The notes under the pieces: generated by a model
What the model was told of the DNA's origin: nothing
The model's input: only the letters and a program-made list of their open reading frames with translations
Databases searched by the model: none
Origin: Loxodes magnus
Lineage: Eukaryota > Ciliophora > Karyorelictea > Loxodida > Loxodidae
Assembly: GCA_946699065.1 (NCBI GenBank)
Contig: CAMPDV010001992.1
Location: 41,836 to 105,835, forward strand
Reading direction: 5' to 3'
Length of the DNA stretch: 64,000 bases
Shown: positions 22,243-34,216 of the stretch, one piece after another
Numbering within the stretch: the stretch's first letter is position 1
Layout of the letters: each line of letters begins with the position of its first letter
Made by a program: the position numbers and the translations under genes

Positions 22243-24411
22243 GTCAGTTAAAAGTGCGAGTTATGGTGTTTAGAAAGAGAGAGTATTTAGCAATTTTTCT
22301 GTTTTTGATGTGAATGAAAAGGAGTAAAAGATGAGGAGAAAAGTGAGTTTAAAGAAAGTGATAACTTTAATTTAATAAAAGTGAGTAAAAACGAGTGATG
22401 GTGTTTAGAAAGAGAAAGTATTGAGCAATTTTTCTGTTTTTGATGTGAATGAAAAGGAGTAAAAGATGAGGAGAAAAGTGAGTTTAAAGAAAGTGATAAC
22501 TTTAATTTAATAAAAGTGAGTAAAAACGAGTGATGGTGTTTAGAAAGAGAAAGTATTGAGCAATTTTTCTGTTTTTGATGTGAATGAAAAGGAGTAAAAG
22601 ATGAGGAGAAAAGTGAGTTTAAAGAAAGTGATTATTTAATTTAATAAAAGTGAGTAAAAAGTGCGAGTGATGGTGTTTAGAAAGAGAAAGCATTGAGCAA
22701 TTTTTCTGTTTTTGATGTGAATGAAAAGTAGTAAAAGATGAGAAGAAAAGTGAGTTTAAAGAAAGTGATAACTTTAATTTAATAAAAGTGAGTAAAAACG
22801 AGTGATGGTGTTTAGAAAGAGAAAGTATTGAGCAATTTTTCTGTTTTTGATGTGAATGAAAAGGAGTAAAAGATGAGGAGAGAAGTGAGTTTAAAGAAAG
22901 TGATAACTTTAATTTAATAAAAGTGAGTAAAAAGTGCGAGTGATGGTGTTTAGAAAGAGAAAGTATTGAGCAATTTTTCTGTTTTTGATGTGAATGAAAA
23001 GTAGTAAAAGATGAGGAAAAAAGTGAGTTTAAAGAAAGTGATAACTTTAATTTAATAAAAGTGAGTAAAAACGAGTGATGGTGTTTAGAAAGAGAAAGCA
23101 TTGAGCAATTTTTCTGTTTTTGATGTGAATGAAAAGGAGTAAAAGATGAGGAGAGAAGTGAGTTTAAAGAAAGTGATAACTTTAATTTAATAAAAGTGAG
23201 TAAAAACGAGTGATGGTGTTTAGAAAGAGAAAGTATTGAGCAATTTTTCTGTTTTTGATGTGAATGAAAAGGAGTAAAAGATGAGGAGAAAGTGAGTTTA
23301 AAGAAAGTGATTATTTAATTTAATAAAAGTGAGTAAAAACGAGTGATGGTGTTTAGAAAGAGAAAGCATTGAGCAATTTTTCTGTTTTTGATGTGAATGA
23401 AAAGGAGTAAAAGATGAGGAGAGAAGTGAGTTTAAAGAAAGTGATAACTTTAATTTAATAAAAGTGAGTAAAAACGAGTGATGGTGTTTAGAAAGAGAAA
23501 GTATTGAGCAATTTTTCTGTTTTTGATGTGAATGAAAAGTAGTAAAAGATGAGGAGAAAAGTGAGTTTAAAGAAAGTGATAACTTTAATTTAATAAAAGT
23601 GAGTAAAAACGAGTGATGGTGTTTAGAAAGAGAAAGTATTGAGCAATTTTTCTGTTTTTGATGTGAATGAAAAGTAGTAAAAGATGAGGAGAAAAGTGAG
23701 TTTAAAGAAAGTGATTATTTAATTTAATAAAAGTGAGTAAAAACGAGTGATGGTGTTTAGAAAGAGAAAGCATTGAGCAATTTTTCTGTTTTTGATGTGA
23801 ATGAAAAGGAGTAAAAGATGAGGAGAGAAGTGAGTTTAAAGAAAGTGATAACTTTAATTTAATAAAAGTGAGTAAAGTTCGAGTTATGGTGTTTTGAAAG
23901 AGAAAGTATTGAGCAATTTTTCTGTTTTTGATGTGAATGAAAAGTAGTAAAAGATGAGAAGAAAAGTGAGTTTAAAGAAAGTGATAACTTTAATTTAATA
24001 AAAGTGAGTAAAAACGAGTGATGGTGTTTAGAAAGAGAAAGTATTGAGCAATTTTTCTGTTTTTGATGTGAATGAAAAGGAGTAAAAGATGAGGAGAGAA
24101 GTGAGTTTAAAAAAAGTGATAACTTTAATTTAATAAAAGTGAGTAAAAAGTTCGAGTGATGGTGTTTAGAAAGAGAAAGCATTGAGCAATTTTTCTGTTT
24201 TTGATGTGAATGAAAAGTAGTAAAAGATGAGGAGAAAAGTGAGTTTAAAGAAAGTGATAACTTTAATTTAATAAAAGTGAGTAAAAACGAGTGATGGTGT
24301 TTAGAAAGAGAAAGCATTGAGCAATTTTTCTGTTTTTGATGTGAATGAAAAGGAGTAAAAGATGAGGAGAGAAGTGAGTTTAAAGAAAGTGATAACTTTA
24401 ATTTAATAAAA
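22243..24411 (+). repeat. 16-monomer higher-order unit, copy 2 (2,169 bp)
   Basis: The variant order of copy 1 is maintained, with small differences: gaggaaaaaag for gagaaaaaaag near 23010, gaggagaaag near 23283, and gtaaagttcgag with tatggtgttttg near 23875. The unit after it starts with gtcagttaaaagtgcgag (24412) but lacks the tatgg and gagtatttag states, so the clean phase ends here. Confidence 0.8.
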
Positions 24412-25379
24412 GTCAGTTAAAAGTGCGAGTGATGGTGTTTAGAAAGAGAAAGTATTGAGCAATTTTTCTGTTTTTGATGTGAATGAAAAGGAGTAAAAGA
24501 TGAGGAGAAAAGTGAGTTTAAAGAAAGTGATAACTTTAATTTAATAAAAGTGAGTAAAAACGAGTGATGGTGTTTAGAAAGAGAAAGCATTGAGCAATTT
24601 TTCTGTTTTTGATGTGAATGAAAAGGAGTAAAAGATGAGGAGAAAAGTGAGTTTAAAGAAAGTGATAACTTTAATTTAATAAAAGTGAGTAAAAACGAGT
24701 GATGGTGTTTAGAAAGAGAAAGTATTGAGCAATTTTTCTGTTTTTGATGTGAATGAAAAGGAGTAAAAGATGAGGAGAAAAGTGAGTTTAAAGAAAGTGA
24801 TAACTTTAATTTAATAAAAGTGAGTAAAAACGAGTGATGGTGTTTAGAAAGAGAAAGTATTGAGCAATTTTTCTGTTTTTGATGTGAATGAAAAGGAGTA
24901 AAAGATGAGGAGAAAAGTGAGTTTAAAGAAAGTGATAATTTAATTTAATAAAAGTGAGTAAAAAGTGCGAGTGATGGTGTTTAGAAAGAGAAAGTATTGA
25001 GCAATTTTTCTGTTTTTGATGTGAATGAAAAGGAGTAAAAGATGAGGAGAAAAGTGAGTTTAAAGAAAGTGATTATTTAATTTAATAAAAGTGAGTAAAA
25101 ACGAGTGATGGTGTTTAGAAAGAGAAAGTATTGAGCAATTTTTCTGTTTTTGATGTGAATGAAAAGGAGTAAAAGATGAGGAGAAAAGTGAGTTTAAAGA
25201 AAGTGATAACTTTAATTTAATAAAAGTGAGTAAAAAGTGCGAGTGATGGTGTTTAGAAAGAGAAAGTATTGAGCAATTTTTCTGTTTTTGATGTGAATGA
25301 AAAGTAGTAAAAGATGAGAAGAAAAGTGAGTTTAAAGAAAGTGATAACTTTAATTTAATAAAAGTGAGTAAAAAGTGCG

Positions 25380-26800
25380 AGTGATGGTGTTTAGAAAGAG
25401 AAAGTATTGAGCAATTTTTCTGTTTTTGAAGTGAATGAAAAGGAGTAAAAGATGAGGAGAGAAGTGAGTTTAAAAAAAGTGATAACTTTAATTTAATAAA
25501 AGTGAGTAAAAACGAGTGATGGTGTTTAGAAAGAGAAAGTATTGAGCAATTTTTCTGTTTTTGATGTGAATGAAAAGGAGTAAAAGATGAGGAGAAAAGT
25601 GAGTTTAAAAAAAGTGATAACTTTAATTTAATAAAAGTGAGTAAAAAGTGCGAGTGATGGTGTTTTTAAAGAGAGAGCATTGAGCAATTTTTCTGTTTTT
25701 GATGTGAATGAAAAGGAGTAAAAGATGAGGAGAGAAGTGAGTTTAAAAAAAGTGATTATTTAATTTAATAAAAGTGAGTAAAAAGTTCGAGTGATATTGT
25801 TTAGAAAGAGAAAGCATTGAGCAATTTTTCTGTTTTTGATGTGAATGAAAAGGAGTAAAAGATGAGGAGAAAAGTGAGTTTAAAAAAAGTGATTATTTAA
25901 TTTAATAAAAGTGAGTAAAATGTGCGAGTTATGGTGTTTAGAAAGAGAGAGCATTGAGCAATTTTTCTGTTTTTGATGTGAATGAAAAGGAGTAAAAGAT
26001 GAGGAGAAAAGTGAGTTTAAAGAAAGTGATAACTTTAATTTAATAAAAGTGAGTAAAAACGAGTGATGGTGTTTAGAAAGAGAAAGTATTGAGCAATTTT
26101 TCTGTTTTTGATGTGAATGAAAAGGAGTAAAAGATGAGGAGAGAAGTGAGTTTAAAAAAAGTGATTATTTAATTTAATAAAAGTGAGTAAAAACGAGTGA
26201 TGGTGTTTAGAAAGAGAAAGCATTGAGCAATTTTTCTGTTTTTGATGTGAATGAAAAGTAGTAAAAGATGAGAAGAAAAGTGAGTTTAAAGAAAGTGATA
26301 ACTTTAATTTAATAAAAGTGAGTAAAAACGAGTGATGGTGTTTAGAAAGAGAAAGTATTGAGCAATTTTTCTGTTTTTGATGTGAATGAAAAGGAGTAAA
26401 AGATGAGGAGAGAAGTGAGTTTAAAGAAAGTGATTATTTAATTTAATAAAAGTGAGTAAAAAGTGCGAGTGATGGTGTTTAGAAAGAGAAAGTATTGAGC
26501 AATTTTTCTGTTTTTGATGTGAATGAAAAGGAGTAAAAGATGAGGAGAGAAGTGAGTTTAAAAAAAGTGATTATTTAATTTAATAAAAGTGAGTAAAAAG
26601 TTCGAGTGATATTGTTTAGAAAGAGAGAGCATTGAGCAATTTTTCTGTTTTTGATGTGAATGAAAAGGAGTAAAAGATGAGGAGAAAAGTGAGTTTAAAG
26701 AAAGTGATTACTTTAATTTAATAAAAGTCAGTTAAAACGAGTGATGGTGTTTAGAAAGAGAAAGCATTGAGCAATTTTTCTGTTTTTGATGTGAATGAAA
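25380..26800 (+). repeat. Block resembling 11.04-12.5 kb
   Basis: Partner of the block at 11040-12500. The markers gaagtg (25428), gtttttaaag with gagagcat (25659) and gtcagttaaaacgag (26727) occur in the same order. They are shifted by about 14.2-14.3 kb, with one-monomer differences. Confidence 0.7.
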
Positions 26801-28841
26801 AGGAGTAAAAGATGAGGAGAGAAGTGAGTTTAAAAAAAGTGATTATTTAATTTAATAAAAGTGAGTAAAAACGAGTGATGGTGTTTAGAAAGAGAAAGTA
26901 TTGAGCAATTTTTCTGTTTTTGATGTGAATGAAAAGGAGTAAAAGATGAGGAGAGAAGTGAGTTTAAAGAAAGTGATTATTTAATTTAATAAAAGTGAGT
27001 AAAAAGTTCGAGTGATATTGTTTAGAAAGAGAAAGCATTGAGCAATTTTTCTGTTTTTGATGTGAATGAAAAGGAGTAAAAGATGAGGAGAAAAGTGAAT
27101 TTAAAGAAAGTTATTATTTAATTTAATAAAAGTCAGTTAAAACGAGTGATGGTGTTTAGAAAGAGAAAGCATTGAGCAATTTTTCTGTTTTTGATGTGAA
27201 TGAAAAGGAGTAAAAGATGAGGAGAGAAGTGAGTTTAAAGAAAGTGATTATTTAATTTAATAAAAGTCAGTTAAAACGAGTGATGGTGTTTAGAAAGAGA
27301 AAGCATTGAGCAATTTTTCTGTTTTTGATGTGAATGAAAAGGAGTAAAAGATGAGGAGAGAAGTGAGTTTAAAGAAAGTGATTATTTAATTTAATAAAAG
27401 TGAGTAAAAAGTGCGAGTGATGGTGTTTAGAAAGAGAAAGCATTGAGCAATTTTTCTGTTTTTGATGTGAATGAAAAGGAGTAAAAGATGAGGAGAGAAG
27501 TGAGTTTAAAGAAAGTGATAACTTTAATTTAATAAAAGTGAGTAAAAACGAGTGATGGTGTTTAGAAAGAGAAAGTATTGAGCAATTTTTCTGTTTTTGA
27601 TGTGAATGAAAAGGAGTAAAAGATGAGGAGAAAAGTGAGTTTAAAGAAAGTGATAACTTTAATTTAATAAAAGTGAGTAAAAAGTGCGAGTGATGGTGTT
27701 TAGAAAGAGAAAGCATTGAGCAATTTTTCTGTTTTTGATGTGAATGAAAAGGAGTAAAAGATGAGGAGAAAAGTGAGTTTAAAGAAAGTGATAACTTTAA
27801 TTTAATAAAAGTGAGTAAAAACGAGTGATGGTGTTTAGAAAGAGAAAGTATTGAGCAATTTTTCTGTTTTTGATGTGAATGAAAAGGAGTAAAAGATGAG
27901 GAGAAAAGTGAGTTTAAAGAAAGTGATAACTTTAATTTAATAAAAGTGAGTAAAAACGAGTGATGGTGTTTAGAAAGAGAAAGTATTGAGCAATTTTTCT
28001 GTTTTTGATGTGAATGAAAAGGAGTAAAAGATGAGGAGAGAAGTGAGTTTAAAGAAAGTGATTATTTAATTTAATAAAAGTGAGTAAAAAGTGCGAGTGA
28101 TGGTGTTTAGAAAGAGAATGTATTGAGCAATTTTTCTGTTTTTGATGTGAATGAAAAGGAGTAAAAGATGAGGAGAAAAGTGAGTTTAAAGAAAGTGATA
28201 ACTTTAATTTAATAAAAGTGAGTTTAAAGTTCGAGTTATGGTGTTTTGAAAGAGAATGTATTGAGCAATTTTTCTGTTTTTGATGTGAATGAAAAGTAGT
28301 AAAAGATGAGAAGAAAAGTGAGTTTAAAGAAAGTGATAACTTTAATTTAATAAAAGTGAGTAAAAACGAGTGATGGTGTTTAGAAAGAGAAAGCATTGAG
28401 CAATTTTTCTGTTTTTGATGTGAATGAAAAGTAGTAAAAGATGAGAAGAAAAGTGAGTTTAAAGAAAGTGATAACTTTAATTTAATAAAAGTGAGTAAAA
28501 AGTGCGAGTGATGGTGTTTTTAAAGAGAAAGCATTGAGCAATTTTTCTGTTTTTGATGTGAATGAAAAGGAGTAAAAGATGAGGAGAAAAGTGAGTTTAA
28601 AAAAAGTGATTATTTAATTTAATAAAAGTCAGTTAAAACGAGTGATGGTGTTTAGAAAGAGAAAGCATTGAGCAATTTTTCTGTTTTTGATGTGAATGAA
28701 AAGGAGTAAAAGATGAGGAGAGAAGTGAGTTTAAAGAAAGTGATTATTTAATTTAATAAAAGTGAGTAAAAAGTGCGAGTGATGGTGTTTAGAAAGAGAA
28801 AGCATTGAGCAATTTTTCTGTTTTTGATGTGAATGAAAAGG

Positions 28842-28975
28842 AGTAAAAGATGAGGAGAAAAGTGAGTTTAAAGAAAGTGATTATTTAATTTAATAAAAGT
28901 GAGTAAAAACGAGTGATGGTGTTTAGAAAGAGAGAGTATTGAGCAATTTTTCTGTTTTTGATGTGAATGAAAAGG
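28842..28975 (+). repeat. Reference monomer, 134-bp form (gattattta + acgag)
   Basis: This unit has gattatttaattt in place of gataactttaattt, one base shorter, together with the short acgag junction. Such copies, with the 137-bp class, break the reading frame of the reverse-strand open frames. Confidence 0.9.
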
Positions 28976-29185
28976 AGTAAAAGATGAGGAGAGAAGTGAG
29001 TTTAAAGAAAGTGATAACTTTAATTTAATAAAAGTGAGTAAAAAGTGCGAGTGATGGTGTTTTTAAAGAGAGAGTAAAGAAAGTGATAACTTTAATTTAA
29101 TAAAAGTGAGTAAAAAGTGCGAGTGATGGTGTTTTTAAAGAGAGAGTATTGAGCAATTTTTCTGTTTTTGAAGTGAATGAAAAGG
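28976..29185 (+). repeat. Monomer pair with ~66-bp deletion between two gtttttaaag units
   Basis: Two unit starts are 210 bp apart instead of about 276. Near 29077 gagagagta runs directly into aagaaagtgataac, so the attgagc-to-gtgag portion is missing. The flanking gtgcgag-gatggtgtttttaaag segments are the same on both sides (near 29046 and 29116). This suggests a slip or exchange between neighbouring copies. Confidence 0.9.
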
Positions 29186-31239
29186 AGTAAAAGATGAGGA
29201 GAAAAGTGAGTTTAAAAAAAGTGATAACTTTAATTTAATAAAAGTGAGTAAAAACGAGTGATGGTGTTTAGAAAGAGAAAGTATTGAGCAATTTTTCTGT
29301 TTTTGATGTGAATGAAAAGGAGTAAAAGATGAGGAGAAAAGTGAGTTTAAAGAAAGTGATAACTTTAATTTAATAAAAGTGAGTAAAAAGTGCGAGTGAT
29401 GGTGTTTAGAAAGAGAAAGCATTGAGCAATTTTTCTGTTTTTGATGTGAATGAAAAGGAGTAAAAGATGAGGAGAAAAGTGAGTTTAAAGAAAGTGATTA
29501 TTTAATTTAATAAAAGTGAGTAAAAACGAGTGATGGTGTTTAGAAAGAGAAAGCATTGAGCAATTTTTCTGTTTTTGATGTGAATGAAAAGGAGTAAAAG
29601 ATGAGGAGAAAAGTGAGTTTAAAGAAAGTGATAACTTTAATTTAATAAAAGTGAGTAAAATGTGCGAGTTATGGTGTTTAGAAAGAGAGAGCATTGAGCA
29701 ATTTTTCTGTTTTTGATGTGAATGAAAAGGAGTAAAAGATGAGGAGAAAAGTGAGTTTAAAGAAAGTGATAACTTTAATTTAATAAAAGTGAGTAAAAAC
29801 GAGTGATGGTGTTTAGAAAGAGAAAGTATTGAGCAATTTTTCTGTTTTTGATGTGAATGAAAAGGAGTAAAAGATGAGGAGAAAAGTGAGTTTAAAGAAA
29901 GTGATTATTTAATTTAATAAAAGTGAGTAAAAAGTTCGAGTGATGGTGTTTAGAAAGAGAGAGTATTGAGCAATTTTTCTGTTTTTGATGTGAATGAAAA
30001 GGAGTAAAAGATGAGGAGAAAAGTGAGTTTAAAGAAAGTGATAACTTTAATTTAATAAAAGTGAGTAAAAACGAGTGATGGTGTTTAGAAAGAGAAAGCA
30101 TTGAGCAATTTTTCTGTTTTTGATGTGAATGAAAAGGAGTAAAAGATGAGGAGAAAAGTGAGTTTAAAGAAAGTGATAACTTTAATTTAATAAAAGTGAG
30201 TAAAAACGAGTGATGGTGTTTAGAAAGAGAAAGCATTGAGCAATTTTTCTGTTTTTGATGTGAATGAAAAGGAGTAAAAGATGAGGAGAGAAGTGAGTTT
30301 AAAAAAAGTGATTATTTAATTTAATAAAAGTGAGTAAAAAGTTCGAGTGATATTGTTTAGAAAGAGAAAGCATTGAGCAATTTTTCTGTTTTTGATGTGA
30401 ATGAAAAGGAGTAAAAGATGAGGAGAAAAGTGAGTTTAAAGAAAGTGATTATTTAATTTAATAAAAGTGAGTAAAACGAGTGATGGTGTTTAGAAAGAGA
30501 GAGCATTGAGCAATTTTTCTGTTTTTGATGTGAATGAAAAGGAGTAAAAGATGAGGAGAAAAGTGAGTTTAAAGAAAGTGATTATTTAATTTAATAAAAG
30601 TGAGTAAAAACGAGTGATGGTGTTTAGAAAGAGAAAGCATTGAGCAATTTTTCTGTTTTTGATGTGAATGAAAAGGAGTAAAAGATGAGGAGAAAAGTGA
30701 GTTTAAAGAAAGTGATAACTTTAATTTAATAAAAGTGAGTAAAAAGTGCGAGTGATGGTGTTTAGAAAGAGAAAGCATTGAGCAATTTTTCTGTTTTTGA
30801 TGTGAATGAAAAGGAGTAAAAGATGAGGAGAGAAGTGAGTTTAAAGAAAGTGATAACTTTAATTTAATAAAAGTGAGTAAAAACGAGTGATGGTGTTTAG
30901 AAAGAGAAAGCATTGAGCAATTTTTCTGTTTTTGATGTGAATGAAAAGGAGTAAAAGATGAGGAGAAAAGTGAGTTTAAAGAAAGTGATAACTTTAATTT
31001 AATAAAAGTGAGTAAAAACGAGTGATGGTGTTTAGAAAGAGAAAGCATTGAGCAATTTTTCTGTTTTTGATGTGAATGAAAAGGAGTAAAAGATGAGGAG
31101 AAAAGTGAGTTTAAAGAAAGTGATTATTTAATTTAATAAAAGTGAGTAAAAAGTGCGAGTGATGGTGTTTAGAAAGAGAAAGCATTGAGCAATTTTTCTG
31201 TTTTTGATGTGAATGAAAAGGAGTAAAAGATGAGGAGAA

Positions 31240-31335
31240 AAGTGAGTTTAAAGAAAGTAATTAATTAATTTAATAAAAGTGAGTAAAGTTCGAGTTATGG
31301 TGTTTTGAAAGAGAGAGTATTGAGCAATTTTTCTG
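31240..31335 (+). repeat. Isolated gtaattaatt monomer inside the uniform domain
   Basis: The unit carries gtaattaattaattt, gtaaagttcgag, tatggtgttttg and gagagagtat together. It resembles the divergent unit at 400-545 more than its neighbours. It contains TTAATTAA, which typical monomers lack. Confidence 0.8.
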
Positions 31336-32983
31336 TTTTTGATGTGAATGAAAAGGAGTAAAAGATGAGGAGAAAAGTGAGTTTAAAGAAAGTGATAACT
31401 TTAATTTAATAAAAGTGAGTAAAAACGAGTGATGGTGTTTAGAAAGAGAAAGTATTGAGCAATTTTTCTGTTTTTGATGTGAATGAAAAGGAGTAAAAGA
31501 TGAGGAGAAAAGTGAGTTTAAAGAAAGTGATAACTTTAATTTAATAAAAGTGAGTAAAAAGTGCGAGTTATGGTGTTTTGAAAGAGAAAGTATTGAGCAA
31601 TTTTTCTGTTTTTGATGTGAATGAAAAGGAGTAAAAGATGAGGAGAAAAGTGAGTTTAAAGAAAGTGATTATTTAATTTAATAAAAGTGAGTAAAAAGTT
31701 CGAGTGATGGTGTTTAGAAAGAGAAAGTATTGAGCAATTTTTCTGTTTTTGATGTGAATGAAAAGGAGTAAAAGATGAGGAGAAAAGTGAGTTTAAAGAA
31801 AGTGATAACTTTAATTTAATAAAAGTGAGTAAAAACGAGTGATGGTGTTTAGAAAGAGAAAGTATTGAGCAATTTTTCTGTTTTTGATGTGAATGAAAAG
31901 GAGTAAAAGATGAGGAGAGAAGTGAGTTTAAAGAAAGTGATTATTTAATTTAATAAAAGTGAGTAAAAACGAGTGATGGTGTTTAGAAAGAGAAAGCATT
32001 GAGCAATTTTTCTGTTTTTGATGTGAATGAAAAGGAGTAAAAGATGAGGAGAAAAGTGAGTTTAAAGAAAGTGATAACTTTAATTTAATAAAAGTGAGTA
32101 AAAACGAGTGATGGTGTTTAGAAAGAGAAAGCATTGAGCAATTTTTCTGTTTTTGATGTGAATGAAAAGGAGTAAAAGATGAGGAGAAAAGTGAGTTTAA
32201 AGAAAGTGATAACTTTAATTTAATAAAAGTGAGTAAAAACGAGTGATGGTGTTTAGAAAGAGAAAGCATTGAGCAATTTTTCTGTTTTTGATGTGAATGA
32301 AAAGGAGTAAAAGATGAGGAGAAAAGTGAGTTTAAAGAAAGTGATTATTTAATTTAATAAAAGTGAGTAAAAAGTGCGAGTGATGGTGTTTAGAAAGAGA
32401 AAGTATTGAGCAATTTTTCTGTTTTTGATGTGAATGAAAAGGAGTAAAAGATGAGGAGAGAAGTGAGTTTAAAGAAAGTGATTATTTAATTTAATAAAAG
32501 TGAGTAAAAACGAGTGATGGTGTTTAGAAAGAGAAAGTATTGAGCAATTTTTCTGTTTTTGATGTGAATGAAAAGGAGTAAAAGATGAGGAGAAAAGTGA
32601 GTTTAAAGAAAGTGATAACTTTAATTTAATAAAAGTGAGTAAAAAGTGCGAGTGATGGTGTTTAGAAAGAGAAAGTATTGAGCAATTTTTCTGTTTTTGA
32701 TGTGAATGAAAAGGAGTAAAAGATGAGGAGAAAAGTGAGTTTAAAGAAAGTGATTATTTAATTTAATAAAAGTGAGTAAAAACGAGTGATGGTGTTTAGA
32801 AAGAGAAAGTATTGAGCAATTTTTCTGTTTTTGATGTGAATGAAAAGGAGTAAAAGATGAGGAGAAAAGTGAGTTTAAAGAAAGTGATAACTTTAATTTA
32901 ATAAAAGTGAGTAAAAACGAGTGATGGTGTTTAGAAAGAGAAAGTATTGAGCAATTTTTCTGTTTTTGATGTGAATGAAAAGG

Positions 32984-33129
32984 AGTAAAAGATGAGGAGA
33001 AAAGTGAGTTTAAAGAAAGTGATTGAGCAATTTAATTTAATAAAAGTGAGTAAAAAGTGATAACGAGTGATGGTGTTTAGAAAGAGAAAGCATTGAGCAA
33101 TTTTTCTGTTTTTGATGTGAATGAAAAGG
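32984..33129 (+). repeat. Chimeric 146-bp monomer with short internal insertions
   Basis: The unit is 146 bp long. Near 33020 gattgagcaatttaattt shows a piece of the gagcaattt region placed in the gattattta site. Near 33057 aaaagtgataacgag shows a gataac piece placed at the acgag junction. Both insertions are copies of other parts of the same monomer. Confidence 0.85.
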
Positions 33130-34079
33130 AGTAAAAGATGAGGAGAGAAGTGAGTTTAAAGAAAGTGATTATTTAATTTAATAAAAGTGAGTAAAAACGA
33201 GTGATGGTGTTTAGAAAGAGAAAGTATTGAGCAATTTTTCTGTTTTTGATGTGAATGAAAAGGAGTAAAAGATGAGGAGAAAAGTGAGTTTAAAGAAAGT
33301 GATTATTTAATTTAATAAAAGTGAGTAAAAACGAGTGATGGTGTTTAGAAAGAGAAAGCATTGAGCAATTTTTCTGTTTTTGATGTGAATGAAAAGGAGT
33401 AAAAGATGAGGAGAGAAGTGAGTTTAAAGAAAGTGATTATTTAATTTAATAAAAGTGAGTAAAAAGTCGAGTGATATGGTGTTTAGAAAGAGAAAGTATT
33501 GAGCAATTTTTCTGTTTTTGATGTGAATGAAAAGGAGTAAAAGATGAGGAGAAAAGTGAGTTTAAAGAAAGTGATAACTTTAATTTAATAAAAGTGAGTA
33601 AAAAGTGCGAGTGATGGTGTTTAGAAAGAGAAAGCATTGAGCAATTTTTCTGTTTTTGATGTGAATGAAAAGGAGTAAAAGATGAGGAGAAAAGTGAGTT
33701 TAAAGAAAGTGATAACTTTAATTTAATAAAAGTGAGTAAAAACGAGTGATGGTGTTTAGAAAGAGAAAGTATTGAGCAATTTTTCTGTTTTTGATGTGAA
33801 TGAAAAGGAGTAAAAGATGAGGAGAAAAGTGAGTTTAAAGAAAGTGATTACTTTAATTTAATAAAAGTGAGTAAAAACGAGTGATGGTGTTTAGAAAGAG
33901 AAAGTATTGAGCAATTTTTCTGTTTTTGATGTGAATGAAAAGGAGTAAAAGATGAGGAGAAAAGTGAGTTTAAAGAAAGTGATTAACTTTAATTTAATAA
34001 AAGTGAGTAAAAACGAGTGATGGTGTTTAGAAAGAGAAAGTATTGAGCAATTTTTCTGTTTTTGATGTGAATGAAAAGG

Positions 34080-34216
34080 AGTAAAAGATGAGGAGAAAAG
34101 TGAGTTTAAAGAAAGTGATTATTTAATTTAATAAAAGTGAGTAAAAAGTGCGAGTGATATTGTTTAGAAAGAGAAAGTATTGAGCAATTTTTCTGTTTTT
34201 GATGTGAATGAAAAGG
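34080..34216 (+). repeat. Reference monomer, 137-bp form (gattattta + gtgcgag)
   Basis: This unit combines the one-base-shorter gattattta site with the three-base-longer gtgcgag junction. It also carries gatattg in place of gatggtg, a variant usually linked to gtgcgag or gttcgag rather than acgag. Confidence 0.9.

Larger units (their letters stand above)
15901..24411 (+). repeat. Array domain 3: best-ordered higher-order repeat region
   Basis: A three-monomer cassette recurs: agtag-gagaagaaaag, then gagagaag, then agtag-gagaaaaaaag. Its gatgagaagaaaag marker starts at 16227, 17177, 18258, 19211, 20427, 21512, 22737 and 23953. The intervals are 950, 1081, 953, 1216, 1085, 1225 and 1216 bp, or 7, 8, 7, 9, 8, 9 and 9 monomers. 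Confidence 0.85.
24412..29500 (+). repeat. Array domain 4: mixed monomers sharing variants with 11-12.8 kb
   Basis: Units with gtttttaaagagag, gtcagttaaaacgag, gagtttaaaaaaag, gaatgtattgag and gttcgag-gatattg are frequent, as in 11-12.8 kb. The segment at 25.38-26.8 kb matches 11.04-12.5 kb in marker order at an offset of about 14.2-14.3 kb. No other element is seen. Confidence 0.75.
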
